Shown here: positions 9,976-18,413 of the stretch, piece after piece
How positions within the stretch are numbered: position 1 is the first letter of the stretch
How the letters are laid out: the number at the start of each line of letters is the position of its first letter
Assembly: GCA_947174785.1 (NCBI GenBank)
Contig: CAMWKG010000007.1
Location: forward strand, 1 to 64,000
From: an uncultured Mollicutes bacterium
Lineage (GTDB): Bacteria; Bacillota_I; Bacilli_A; Acholeplasmatales; Anaeroplasmataceae
Length of the DNA: 64,000 nt
Direction of reading: 5' to 3'
Position numbers and translations under genes: made by a program
The notes under the pieces: model-generated
What the model was told of the DNA's origin: nothing
Database searches by the model: none
Seen by the model: the letters and a program-made list of their open reading frames with translations, nothing else

Positions 9976-10380
9976 ATGTGGGAAAAGAAGGAACCTAAAT
10001 ATGGGGATCAAATTCGAGTAAATAGAGGATTTTATTCTCATCATGGAATTTATGCTTCTAAAAATAGTGTAATTCATTTTGCTCCTCCAGGACAAACGGA
10101 TGTTTTAGACCCTAGTGCGGCAAGAATTATTGAAACCTCTTTAGAAGATTTTTTAAAGGGTGGAGTTTTAGAAGTAAGAACTTATACAGAAGAAGAATTA
10201 AACCGAAAGAGAAAACCCAATGAAATTATAGAATGTGCTCTATCTCATTTAGGAGAGGGTGGGTATGATCTCATCTCTAACAACTGTGAGCATTTTTCTA
10301 ATTTATGTGCTTTTGGTGCTAAAGAAAGTAATCAGGTTGAATCAGTCTTGTCATTCTTTTTTGGAGGTAGACGCTCATGA
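9976..10380 (+). CDS. LRAT-domain (NlpC/P60-like) protein
   Basis: A 134-residue protein with a lecithin-retinol acyltransferase fold. Motifs are YGDQIRV, the catalytic His23 in SHHGIYASKNSVIHFAPPG, and the nucleophile Cys104 in NNCEHFSNLCAFG, matching the permuted papain-like LRAT/H-REV107 family (His then NCEHF). Such enzymes are acyltransferases or thiol hydrolases acting on lipids or peptides; the substrate here is unknown. ATG 9976 is chosen because AGGA at 9961-9964 is too close to the in-frame GTG at 9967. The stop overlaps the start of the next gene by four bases. Confidence 0.8.
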   Translation: MWEKKEPKYGDQIRVNRGFYSHHGIYASKNSVIHFAPPGQTDVLDPSAARIIETSLEDFLKGGVLEVRTYTEEELNRKRKPNEIIECALSHLGEGGYDLISNNCEHFSNLCAFGAKESNQVESVLSFFFGGRRS

Positions 10381-11276
10381 AATTTGGAATAGATGTTGGG
10401 GGAACTACAGTTAAGATTGGTGTAGTAGAAGCTAATAGAATTATAGATAAATATGAAATCCCTACAATAAAGGAAACTTTATTTGAAGACATTAGTTCAT
10501 TTTTAAAAGATTATATTTCTAAAAATAGCATCCAAAACATAGAAGGAATTGGTTTTGGTTTACCTGGCAATGTTGTGAATAACTATATATATAATTTACC
10601 TAATATAGGGATTAAGGATATTGATTTAACTAAGGAAATGGATAAGCATTTCCCTGGTGTTTTGGTTATTGCCCAAAATGATGCGAATGTTGCAGCATTA
10701 GGAGAAATGCTTTATCACAACGAATATAAAAATGCATGTATGATAACATTAGGTACAGGTGTTGGCTGCGGAATTGTTTTAAATGGTAAGGTTTTAGAAG
10801 GAGTACATGGTGCAGCAGGTGAAGTAGGACATATGTGTATTGCAGGAGAATATAATTTTTCTTGTGCCTGCGGATTAAAGGGCTGTCTAGAAACTGTTGC
10901 CTCTGCAACAGGTGTTGTCCGACTTGCAAAATATCATTATAAGGAATATGAAACAAAACTCGCTTCTGAATTTACTGCTAAGGATGTATTTGATTTAGCA
11001 AAACAAAAGGATCCATTATGTTTATTTGTGGTAGATAAGGTTGCTTATTATATTGCCAAATGTATTTCAATCCTTGGAATAACCGTGGATGTAGATGTAT
11101 ATTATATTGGTGGAGGCGTTTCTAAGGCAGGAGATATTCTAATTGATGCAATAAAGAAGCATTATAAAACTTTAGCACTTTTTGCTGTAAAGAATGTAAA
11201 AATCGAACAGGCAACATTATTAAATGATGCTGGAATGTTAGGGGCAGCAGGACTTATTATAAAGGATGAGCAATGA
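10377..11276 (+). CDS. ROK-family sugar kinase (glucokinase-like)
   Basis: A 299-residue ROK kinase, an actin-fold sugar kinase. The N-terminal phosphate loop is FGIDVGGTTVKIG, the catalytic Asp is in AQNDANVAALGE, and the second ATP-binding loop is LGTGVGCGIV. The structural zinc motif C163-A-C-G-L-K-G-C170-L-E is intact. The enzyme probably phosphorylates glucose or a similar hexose; the exact sugar cannot be told from sequence. Its ATG overlaps the previous stop (ATGA), and its own stop overlaps the next ATG, so the three genes are likely translationally coupled. Confidence 0.88.
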   Translation: MKFGIDVGGTTVKIGVVEANRIIDKYEIPTIKETLFEDISSFLKDYISKNSIQNIEGIGFGLPGNVVNNYIYNLPNIGIKDIDLTKEMDKHFPGVLVIAQNDANVAALGEMLYHNEYKNACMITLGTGVGCGIVLNGKVLEGVHGAAGEVGHMCIAGEYNFSCACGLKGCLETVASATGVVRLAKYHYKEYETKLASEFTAKDVFDLAKQKDPLCLFVVDKVAYYIAKCISILGITVDVDVYYIGGGVSKAGDILIDAIKKHYKTLALFAVKNVKIEQATLLNDAGMLGAAGLIIKDEQ

Positions 11277-11959
11277 GTGTATCTAAATATTATAAACCAG
11301 AGATCCTTTTATGTCCTAAATGTGGAAGTAAGCTAGTATATCGTTATGCAATATCAAATAAGCTCATTTACTTTACCAATGGCAAGCATGTACATATTCA
11401 TAATTTAGGATATGGCTGTAATACCTGTAAGGATAATCAAATTTATTTTTCACAGACTGCAAACAAATTGGCTTTTAAGGGATATACCTATTCTGCAAAA
11501 ATTATTTGCACGATAGCCATATTAAAGGAAAAGAATATGAGTAGAGAAGAAATCTGTGATTATTTCTTTACGAAGAATATAGAGATTTCAGACCGAAATG
11601 TAGATAATTTATATAGAAAATATCAAGAGTGTATAAAACTAGATCATAAGGAACTTATTTCTAAGGCATATAGGAATATGCTAGATGCCTACGGACAAAT
11701 AAGATTATCTATTGATTTGATTACAGTATCAGGAAATATTTTTGTTATTTTTTATGATTATTTTACAGCTGATATGTTAGCCTTTGTTCGTTTTGCTGGA
11801 TTAGAGGATCCTAAGCTTTATGATTTTTTATCTCAATATATTAGAAAAGATATGAATATTTCAGTGATAGCAAGTATTCGTAGAGATGCTATTTTTATTC
11901 CAATGCTAAAAAATCTAAGCCCTGCAAAAACAAAATTTATTGCCTTTAATAAATTTTAA
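11273..11959 (+). CDS. Zinc-ribbon protein resembling the N-terminal part of a DDE transposase
   Basis: A 228-residue protein of uncertain function. Residues 13-60 form a two-knuckle zinc ribbon (CPKCG and CNTCK). A helix-rich segment with a helix-turn-helix look (about 85-125, MSREEICDYFFTKNIEISDRNVDNLY) follows. The C-terminal part has a strand pattern LSIDLITVSGNIFVIFYDYF like the first RNase H-fold strand and Asp of a DDE transposase. It stops where the rest of the catalytic core would follow. The gene overlaps the ROK kinase by four bases, so it behaves as a settled operon member, not an insertion. No terminal inverted repeats are visible. Domestication is inference. Confidence 0.5.
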   Translation: MSVSKYYKPEILLCPKCGSKLVYRYAISNKLIYFTNGKHVHIHNLGYGCNTCKDNQIYFSQTANKLAFKGYTYSAKIICTIAILKEKNMSREEICDYFFTKNIEISDRNVDNLYRKYQECIKLDHKELISKAYRNMLDAYGQIRLSIDLITVSGNIFVIFYDYFTADMLAFVRFAGLEDPKLYDFLSQYIRKDMNISVIASIRRDAIFIPMLKNLSPAKTKFIAFNKF

Positions 11960-12083
11960 CTTTACAAATATTCGTTATTTGTTGAATAAAATAAAAGAAA
12001 AAAATATATTTATCGAATTTTCTTTACAAAAATAATTCAGAGTGGTATAATCAGTAAGGACGTTAGAAAGGAGGATGAGAAAA

Positions 12084-12554
12084 ATGAATACAGTTCACTT
12101 AGATGAGTATGATAAGAAAATTGTTGAATTATTACAACAAGATTCCTCTATTAGTAATATCGATTTATCCAAGAAGATTGGACTTGCGCCTTCTTCATGT
12201 TTACTTCGAGTTAAAAATTTAAAAGAACAAAAAATCTTAAAGCAATTTACTGTAGTCGTTGATGAAAAGCAATTAGGCTTTCAAATTACCTGCTTTGCTA
12301 AGGTATATATCCTTCCTTTTAATCGTGAAAATTGCCAGGCTTTTATTGAAGAGGCAAAAAGAATTCCTGAAATAGTGGAATGCTATACGATAACAGGAGA
12401 TGCATCCTTCCTTTTGAAAATTGTTGCCAAAGACTTGGAGTCTTATCGAAATTTTGTTTTTGATAAGTTGTTAAAAGCATCTTATGTCAACAATATTGAT
12501 ACCTCCATTGTGGTTGGATCTGAAAAGGAAAGTACGACAATTCCTTTAGAATAA
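12084..12554 (+). CDS. Lrp/AsnC-family transcriptional regulator
   Basis: A 156-residue regulator with an N-terminal winged helix-turn-helix (about 5-60, LDEYDKKIVELLQQDSSISNIDLSKKIGLAPSSCLLRVKNL) and a C-terminal RAM ligand-binding domain (about 65-150), including the VECYTITGDASFLLKIVAKD stretch. Family members bind amino acids and control transport or metabolism. ATG 12084 is chosen because AGGAGG at 12069-12074 directly abuts the in-frame ATG at 12075. A terminator separates it from the ABC exporter, so coregulation with that pair is only a possibility. Confidence 0.9.
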   Translation: MNTVHLDEYDKKIVELLQQDSSISNIDLSKKIGLAPSSCLLRVKNLKEQKILKQFTVVVDEKQLGFQITCFAKVYILPFNRENCQAFIEEAKRIPEIVECYTITGDASFLLKIVAKDLESYRNFVFDKLLKASYVNNIDTSIVVGSEKESTTIPLE

Positions 12555-12562
12555 ATTACTTT

Positions 12563-12586
12563 AAGAGCCAAACCGGCTCTTTTTTG
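12563..12586 (+). terminator. Rho-independent terminator
   Basis: A perfect 7-bp stem, AAGAGCC (12563-12569) with GGCTCTT (12575-12581), loop AAACC, followed by T5. Confidence 0.9.
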
Positions 12587-12608
12587 TTTGGAATTAGGAG
12601 AGTGTGAA

Positions 12609-14420
12609 ATGAAAGGAATTAAAAAATTATGGAAGTGGAGTAAAAAGTATTTGTGGTTAGTGCTTCTTATTGTAGCACTATCTACAATCTTACAATGGCT
12701 ATATGCCTATTTACCCCTTTTTATACAATATGCGTTTGAGCGCATTAATGAAGTGACAGAACAAAAAACAGATTTACCTAAGTTTCTATTGAATTGGTAC
12801 AATAACATAGAAGATATGCTTACTTGCTTGTTGATGGTTGGTGTAAGTATGATTGTGTTGCAGGCATTTCGTTCTGTCTTACGATTTTTAGACAATTATT
12901 ATCAGGGTGCTTTAGCTCATTATATTGGCTATGATATGCGTATTAAGATTTATGATCATGTGATGAATCTATCCTATACTTATCATAATCATTCAGATAT
13001 TGGAGATTTAATTCAAAGGTCAACTTCTGATGTTGACCAAACCTCAACATTTGTATCGAGTATGATACCTGGCTTGATTGATATTTTTGTCACAGTAATT
13101 ATAGGAGCGTATCGTGTTTATCAGATTTCTCCAGTGCTAATGTGGGTAAGTATGATTAGTATGCCAATTACAGCAGCCTCCTCAATTATTTATTTTAGAT
13201 ATTGTAATAAAGCATTTCAAAGAATAGAAGAGTCTGAAAGTAAAATGACAACGATTATTCAAGAAAATGTCAATAGTGCTCGTGTTGTTAGAGCCTTTGC
13301 TAATGAAGAATATGAATTTGAAAAGATGGATGAAGCCAACCGAATTTACACAAAAAAGAATGGTAAATTTAATACGGTAATGGCAGGATTCTGGGGGTGT
13401 AGTGATTTCTTAGTCTTTTTACAATATGCACTAACAATGAGTGTGGGTATTTTCCTTGCGAAGGATTCTCTTTTAAGCTCTGCAGATATTGTTGCTGCAT
13501 TGCTACTTATGGGAATGCTGATTTGGCCAATGCGTGGTCTAGGAAGAATTATTGCTTCCTTTGGTAAAGCAAGCGTTGCGGCAAATCGTATTGATGAGAT
13601 ATTAAGTGTTCCTGAAGAGTTTGAAACAAATGGAACAAAGACACCTGAAATCACTGGAGATATCGAGTTTAGAAATGTTAGTTTCCAGTTTGAGGATGAT
13701 TCAAAGCCATTGCTAAAAAATGTTTCCTTCCATGTTAAACCAGGGCAAACGATTGCGATTGTAGGAAAAACAGGAAGTGGAAAATCTACGATTTGTAATT
13801 TGCTAACAAGAATGCTTGAAATCAATGAGGGAGATATTTTGTTTGATGGTGTTTCAATTAAAGATGTTGAGAAGAAGCATTTGAGAAGAAATGTAAAGTT
13901 TATTCTTCAAGACCCATTCTTGTTTTCTAAAACAGTCTATGAAAATGTAGCAGTTGTTGATCCTAAAATTCCAACAGAGCGTATTTATGAGGCAGCAAGA
14001 ACTGCGGCAATTCATTCCGAAATCGAAAAGTTTGAACGTGGATATAAGACTATAGTCGGCGAAAAAGGTACAACGTTATCTGGTGGACAGAAACAAAGAA
14101 TTGCCATTGCACGAATGCTTGTTAAGGATTCTAATGTTATTATATTTGATGATTCTTTATCTGCCCTAGATACAAAAACAGATTTGATGATTCGAACTGC
14201 TTTAAAGAAGAAGAGTAAAGATCAAACGATGATTATTATTACACATCGTTCGACTACAGCTAAGGAAGCAGATCAAATTGTTGTATTAGACCAAGGAAGT
14301 GTTGCTCAAATTGGTAAGCATGAAGAGTTAGTTGTACAAGAAGGTTTATATAAAGAGCTTTGGGGAATCCAAGGAGAGCTTGAAGAAGAATTTAATGCAA
14401 TTTTAAAGGAGGGAAAATAA
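12609..14420 (+). CDS. ABC exporter half-transporter, degenerate-site subunit
   Basis: A 603-residue type IV ABC exporter: six TM helices in residues 1-320 followed by an ATPase domain. Walker A is GKTGSGKST (386-394) and the signature is the canonical LSGGQ (490-494). The Walker B catalytic Glu is replaced by Asp515 (VIIFDDSLSALD). Together with the next gene this gives one canonical and one degenerate ATP site, the pattern of heterodimeric exporters such as BmrCD and LmrCD. The substrate is unknown; drugs or lipids are typical. ATG 12609 follows AGGAGAG. Confidence 0.9.
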   Translation: MKGIKKLWKWSKKYLWLVLLIVALSTILQWLYAYLPLFIQYAFERINEVTEQKTDLPKFLLNWYNNIEDMLTCLLMVGVSMIVLQAFRSVLRFLDNYYQGALAHYIGYDMRIKIYDHVMNLSYTYHNHSDIGDLIQRSTSDVDQTSTFVSSMIPGLIDIFVTVIIGAYRVYQISPVLMWVSMISMPITAASSIIYFRYCNKAFQRIEESESKMTTIIQENVNSARVVRAFANEEYEFEKMDEANRIYTKKNGKFNTVMAGFWGCSDFLVFLQYALTMSVGIFLAKDSLLSSADIVAALLLMGMLIWPMRGLGRIIASFGKASVAANRIDEILSVPEEFETNGTKTPEITGDIEFRNVSFQFEDDSKPLLKNVSFHVKPGQTIAIVGKTGSGKSTICNLLTRMLEINEGDILFDGVSIKDVEKKHLRRNVKFILQDPFLFSKTVYENVAVVDPKIPTERIYEAARTAAIHSEIEKFERGYKTIVGEKGTTLSGGQKQRIAIARMLVKDSNVIIFDDSLSALDTKTDLMIRTALKKKSKDQTMIIITHRSTTAKEADQIVVLDQGSVAQIGKHEELVVQEGLYKELWGIQGELEEEFNAILKEGK

Positions 14421-14421
14421 G

Positions 14422-16290
14422 ATGGATGATTTTGATTATGAACAAGAAGAAATCAACGATTTAGATTATCGCTCCAATAATAAAGGACCATGGAAAAAGA
14501 TATTTAAAACAGTTTTGCTTCACAAGGGAACCTTTTGTGGATTAATTTTGTCTGTTATTTGTTTGGCAGTATTAGATGTTTGTTATCCTTTAATTAATTC
14601 CTTTGCGATATCTCATTTCTTTGAGAGTACTAGCTCAGATCGTTTTGATATGATCTGGATGATGGTTCTCGGATATGTGGGAGTAAGCTTAGCCTATGGA
14701 GTTTGTGTATTTTCTTTTCTATATTTTGCTGGCAAGGTAGAGATACAAACCTCTTACCAGCTAAGAAAGGAAGCCTATTTAAACTTACAAAAACTACCAT
14801 TTAGTTATTTTGATAAAACAGCACAGGGCTGGATTATGGCTCGTGTGACCTCAGATTCTCGTAAGCTTAGTGAAATTATTTCCTGGGGCTGTGTAGATTT
14901 GTTGTGGGGATTATTATCTATGTTTGGTATTCTAGGTGTACTTCTAGTGGTTAATACATTACTATCTGTGATTGTTTTAATTATTTTACCTATATTAATT
15001 CTCATCACTATCTTTATAAGAAAAAAGATGCTTGCAAGCTATAGAGATGCTAGAAAAGAAAATTCTAAAATCACAGCCGCTTATAACGAAGGCTTTATGG
15101 GCGCTAAGGCGGTTAAGAGCTTGGTTATAGAGGATAAATGCTCTCATGAGTTTTTAAGTAAGGCAACAGCCTACAAAAAAGCATCCTTACGCGCAGTGTT
15201 CTTTTCTGCAGTATTTGGACCAGTTACATTTATATTATGCTATGTAGGTGTGGGTACCACTTTGTATTTTGGTGGAAATATGATTTTAAATGGTCTTATT
15301 GATAGTGCAATCCTCTACTTATTTATCGATTACACTGTTAAATTCTTTGATCCCATTATTGCAATTTCTAGAGTGATTGGTGATTTTCAACAGGCACAGG
15401 CTTCAGCAGAGCGTATTATTTCTTTAATTGAAGAACAGCCTGAAATTACAGATAGTCCAGAGGTTATAGAAAAATATGGTACTATATTTGAACCTAAGTT
15501 TGAAAACTTTGAACCCTTGATAGGTGAGGTTGAATTTAAGGATGTGACCTTTAAATATGCTAAAGGAGAAGAGGTTTTAAAAAACTTCAATCTCCATATC
15601 CCAGCGGGATCTAGTGTTGCCCTTGTAGGACATACAGGAAGTGGAAAGTCAACAATAGTCAATTTGATTTGCAGATTTTATGAGCCAACCACAGGAGATA
15701 TTTTAATTGATGGTCATAGCTATAAAGATAGAAGTATTACGTGGTTACATTCAAATATAGGCTATGTTTTACAAACACCACAGCTCTTTAGTGGTACGAT
15801 TATGGAGAATGTAAGATATGGTAAATTAGACGCTACTGATGAAGAGGTAAAAGAGGCGTTAATGACCGTAGCTGCAGATGAGTTTATTGCAAAGCTTGAT
15901 GATGGATATCAGGCATTGGTTGGAGAAAGTGGTTCTAAGCTTTCTGTTGGTGAGCGTCAATTAATCAGCTTTGCAAGAGCAATAGTTGCTGACCCTAAGA
16001 TATTAGTACTAGATGAGGCAACCTCTTCAATTGATACACAAACAGAAAATCTAATTCAAAAGGCTGTGGAAAAGGTTATGAAGGGAAGAACGACCTTTAT
16101 GATTGCTCATAGATTATCTACAGTTGTTAACGCAGATATTATCCTTGTCATGAAGGATGGTTGTGTTGTTGAAAGTGGTAAACACCATGAGCTTCTTGCT
16201 CAAAAGGGATATTATTTTGAACTTTACAAAAATCAATTTGCTGAGGATGCTGTAAATAAAATTTTAAATAAGGAACATGTAAGCTGCTAG
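14422..16290 (+). CDS. ABC exporter half-transporter, catalytic subunit
   Basis: A 622-residue partner of the preceding gene, starting one base after its stop. It has an acidic N-terminal extension of about 25 residues, six TM helices and an ATPase domain. Walker A is GHTGSGKST (403-411). Walker B retains the catalytic Glu532 (ILVLDEATSSID), while the signature is changed to LSVGE (507-511). The active ATP site is therefore built from this subunit's Walker motifs plus the LSGGQ of the other, and the degenerate site from the reverse pair. The complementarity is strong evidence that the two form a heterodimer. Confidence 0.92.
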   Translation: MDDFDYEQEEINDLDYRSNNKGPWKKIFKTVLLHKGTFCGLILSVICLAVLDVCYPLINSFAISHFFESTSSDRFDMIWMMVLGYVGVSLAYGVCVFSFLYFAGKVEIQTSYQLRKEAYLNLQKLPFSYFDKTAQGWIMARVTSDSRKLSEIISWGCVDLLWGLLSMFGILGVLLVVNTLLSVIVLIILPILILITIFIRKKMLASYRDARKENSKITAAYNEGFMGAKAVKSLVIEDKCSHEFLSKATAYKKASLRAVFFSAVFGPVTFILCYVGVGTTLYFGGNMILNGLIDSAILYLFIDYTVKFFDPIIAISRVIGDFQQAQASAERIISLIEEQPEITDSPEVIEKYGTIFEPKFENFEPLIGEVEFKDVTFKYAKGEEVLKNFNLHIPAGSSVALVGHTGSGKSTIVNLICRFYEPTTGDILIDGHSYKDRSITWLHSNIGYVLQTPQLFSGTIMENVRYGKLDATDEEVKEALMTVAADEFIAKLDDGYQALVGESGSKLSVGERQLISFARAIVADPKILVLDEATSSIDTQTENLIQKAVEKVMKGRTTFMIAHRLSTVVNADIILVMKDGCVVESGKHHELLAQKGYYFELYKNQFAEDAVNKILNKEHVSC

Positions 16291-16315
16291 AAATAAAAAT
16301 AAGGGAGGTGGCAAA

Positions 16316-16864
16316 ATGAACTACCTAAAATTAAGTAAAGAAATTTCTTATATATTAAGACATAATCCTAGTCAATATAGCTTAGAACTAGATGATTTAG
16401 GCTATGTAGAAATAGAAAAGCTTTTGAATGCATTAAATGCTACAAGGCATTATCCTAAAGAAATTACTTTAGAAGATTTGTTTAAAGTCATTGAGTTATC
16501 TGATAAGAAAAGATTAGAAATCTCAAGCAATACTATAAGAGCCTTATATGGGCATTCTATAAAAGAACAAATCATAAAAAGTCCTGCAACCCCGCCTCTA
16601 GTTCTCTACCATGGAACATCGCATAATGCTTTAGAAAAGATTATAGTAGAAGGACTTAAGCCTATGCAAAGACAATATGTTCATTTGTCTATCGATATAG
16701 AAACAGCTATTCAAGTAGGAAAAAGAAGAGATGCATCTCCTATATTACTTTCTATTGATACGAAAAAAGCGATAGAAAATGGAATAAATTTTTATCTTGG
16801 AAATGATAAGGTTTGGTTATCTGATGCAATCCCAGTAAAATATATTCAAGTTATTGAAAAATAG
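16316..16864 (+). CDS. kptA: RNA 2'-phosphotransferase (KptA/Tpt1)
   Basis: A 182-residue member of the Tpt1/KptA family, which transfers a 2'-phosphate from RNA to NAD+. Landmarks are the N-terminal LSKEISYILRHNP (family Arg-His pair), LYHGTSHNALEKIIVEGLKP, and QYVHLS with the downstream ILLSID and VWLSDAIPVKYI blocks of the ADP-ribosyltransferase-like fold. In yeast the enzyme ends tRNA splicing; in bacteria no such splicing is known and the natural substrate is unsettled. GGAGG precedes the ATG. It lies downstream of the ABC pair, 25 bases away, and may be cotranscribed. Confidence 0.9.
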   Translation: MNYLKLSKEISYILRHNPSQYSLELDDLGYVEIEKLLNALNATRHYPKEITLEDLFKVIELSDKKRLEISSNTIRALYGHSIKEQIIKSPATPPLVLYHGTSHNALEKIIVEGLKPMQRQYVHLSIDIETAIQVGKRRDASPILLSIDTKKAIENGINFYLGNDKVWLSDAIPVKYIQVIEK

Positions 16865-16985
16865 TTTTATTTCGAGCTTTAAGCTATTAAACTAAGATGC
16901 TTGAATTGTTGAAAAAACACTTCGTATATTATATAATGAAATTGGAAAAAGATTTTAAAAAAAGAGTATTAAGGAGATGAATGAA

Positions 16986-17447
16986 GTGCGAAAATCCATA
17001 TTAAAGCATATCTTGTTTGTGGTTATATTGGCTACAATTATAACAGCTTATTTACTATATCTTTTTTGTGAGCCAGGATATGGATATCACATTATGTTTT
17101 TTTGGGACTATGTCTTTCTTATATTTTGCTTAACAAACACATTTTACTTTAAAAGAAATTCGGGTTTTGTTATCAGATTATTAACTGGCATTGGTTCTTG
17201 TTTATGCTTTTTTCCTCTAATAGTTTTTGGAGCGATGTATGTAAATCGAGAGGCTTTACCTAGAATTCTTGTCATAGTTTGCGTTCTTTTATTCTTAATT
17301 AATTTTGTTTACGTGATGATTAAAATTTTTGTGCCAGATCAAAAAATCTCTTTAATGCCTTATACAATATTTATGTTGGTATCTATACTTATGTTAAGTC
17401 TAGGATATCTTTGTATGCTTAGCATAATGTTTAGCCAAGGAACATAA
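16986..17447 (+). CDS. Small multi-pass membrane protein, paralogue 1
   Basis: A 153-residue protein with four predicted TM helices and no motif I recognise. It is a clear paralogue of the next gene: both begin RKSILKHILFVVIL and share FYFK(R/K)N(S/T)G, PLI and VCVLLFL(I/F)NFVY blocks. I prefer the GTG at 16986 because it aligns with the paralogue's first residue and sits nine bases after AAGGAG; the ATG at 16977 overlaps that site. The two genes and their downstream regions form a tandem duplication. Confidence 0.6.
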   Translation: MRKSILKHILFVVILATIITAYLLYLFCEPGYGYHIMFFWDYVFLIFCLTNTFYFKRNSGFVIRLLTGIGSCLCFFPLIVFGAMYVNREALPRILVIVCVLLFLINFVYVMIKIFVPDQKISLMPYTIFMLVSILMLSLGYLCMLSIMFSQGT

Positions 17448-17463
17448 TTTAAAAGAAGCAACT

Positions 17464-17506
17464 AGACTTCTTTACAGGTTTATGAGTTCTGTAAAGGAGT
17501 CTTTTT
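17464..17506 (+). terminator. Terminator after paralogue 1
   Basis: A 14-bp stem with one wobble (17464-17477 with 17489-17502), followed by a T run. Confidence 0.85.
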
Positions 17507-17547
17507 ATGTGTGGGTTTTTAAAATTTTTTTCGAGTTATCTGGATTT
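17502..17547 (+). repeat. 46-bp direct repeat, copy 1
   Basis: An exact 46-base match to 18154-18199. It begins in the T-run of the terminator and ends with CGAGTTATCTGGATTT. It marks the right end of the tandem duplication unit. Confidence 0.9.
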
Positions 17548-17636
17548 CTGCAGGTGTTTGTATAGTGTTTTCAAAAAAATATGCTATAATTTAAGTACAA
17601 ATCATGGTATTAAAAAAGAAAGGTGGAGATAATATA

Positions 17637-18098
17637 ATGAGAAAATCTATATTAAAGCATATCTTATTTGTGGTTATATTGACTATAATTATAACAGCTT
17701 ATTTTTTGGCTCTATTCTATATTCCGGGAACCTCATATCACTATTTGTTTTTATTAGATTATATTATTCTTATCCTTTGGTTGACGAACACTTTTTATTT
17801 TAAAAAAAATACAGGTATTATTTTTAAAATACTGATAGGATTAGGTTCTTTTATATATTTTTTTCCATTGATAGCTATTTTGCCAATATATTTAAACCGT
17901 GTTGCTTTTGATAGGTGTCTTGTTATTGTGTGTGTTCTTTTATTCTTATTTAATTTCGTTTATATGATGATTCAGATATTTGTAAAGAACCAAAAAATTT
18001 CAATAATATTTTATGCAGTGTTTTTGTCTTTCTCACTTGTTATGCTAAGTGTGGGATATATTTATATGTATCACTTATTGAGCGGTCAACCGACATAA
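17637..18098 (+). CDS. Small multi-pass membrane protein, paralogue 2
   Basis: A 153-residue, four-TM paralogue of the preceding gene with the same RKSILKHILFVVIL start and matched hydrophobic pattern. ATG 17637 follows AGGTGGAG at a good distance; the in-frame ATG at 17604 has no site and is rejected. A probable -10 (TATAAT near 17585) shows it has its own promoter. The function is not recognisable. The duplication seems recent because the flanking terminator region is still identical over 46 bases, but the proteins have already diverged. Confidence 0.6.
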   Translation: MRKSILKHILFVVILTIIITAYFLALFYIPGTSYHYLFLLDYIILILWLTNTFYFKKNTGIIFKILIGLGSFIYFFPLIAILPIYLNRVAFDRCLVIVCVLLFLFNFVYMMIQIFVKNQKISIIFYAVFLSFSLVMLSVGYIYMYHLLSGQPT

Positions 18099-18112
18099 CT
18101 TGAGAATTAAAA

Positions 18113-18158
18113 AGGCTCTTTAACAGTTTTAGTTATTCTGTAAAAGAGTCTTTTTTTT
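18113..18158 (+). terminator. Terminator after paralogue 2
   Basis: Arms 18113-18126 and 18138-18151 pair with a few mismatches, followed by eight T. It is the counterpart of the hairpin at 17464-17506. Confidence 0.8.
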
Positions 18159-18199
18159 ATGTGTGGGTTTTTAAAATTTTTTTCGAGTTATCTGGATTT
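18154..18199 (+). repeat. 46-bp direct repeat, copy 2
   Basis: Identical to 17502-17547. It lies immediately before the rpoB promoter. Confidence 0.9.
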
Positions 18200-18204
18200 T
18201 TTTC

Positions 18205-18233
18205 TTGACTTTATTGAAAAAAGTATATATAAT
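18205..18233 (+). promoter_or_regulatory. rpoB promoter
   Basis: TTGACT (18205-18210) and TATAAT (18228-18233), spacing 17. A start near 18240 gives a leader of about 174 bases. rplJ and rplL, the usual upstream neighbours in Bacillota, are absent. Confidence 0.85.
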
Positions 18234-18239
18234 ATTAAA

Positions 18240-18413
18240 ATGCGATTTGTTGCTTTTTAGAGGCTTTTTGGCCCCTAAAATCATAGATTTTAAGAGAATT
18301 TTCATCGCAATATGCGATTTATATACATTTTTCGTGGGGATCACAAAGAAGGTTTAAGAGACTGCCGGATTGCGTCATACGAAAGTCTCAACATTTTAGA
18401 AAGGGAAAGATTT
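18240..18413 (+). promoter_or_regulatory. Structured rpoB leader with mutually exclusive stems
   Basis: TGCGAT occurs at 18241-18246 and again at 18313-18318, while its complement ATCGCA is at 18304-18309 and can pair with either. The first pairing encloses two small hairpins (18259-18276 and 18276-18292). A further stem GAGACT/AGTCTC (18358-18363, 18384-18389) lies before the ribosome binding site. The layout suggests a switching leader, but no known RNA family is recognised. Confidence 0.5.

Noticed and set aside
11273-11959. Active insertion sequence
   Set aside because: The catalytic core is incomplete, no inverted repeats flank it and it overlaps the previous gene by four bases.
18312-18413. 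34-residue N-terminal extension of RpoB from the in-frame ATG at 18312
   Set aside because: No ribosome binding site, no similarity to RpoB N-termini, and the region folds as a leader; ATG 18414 fits better.
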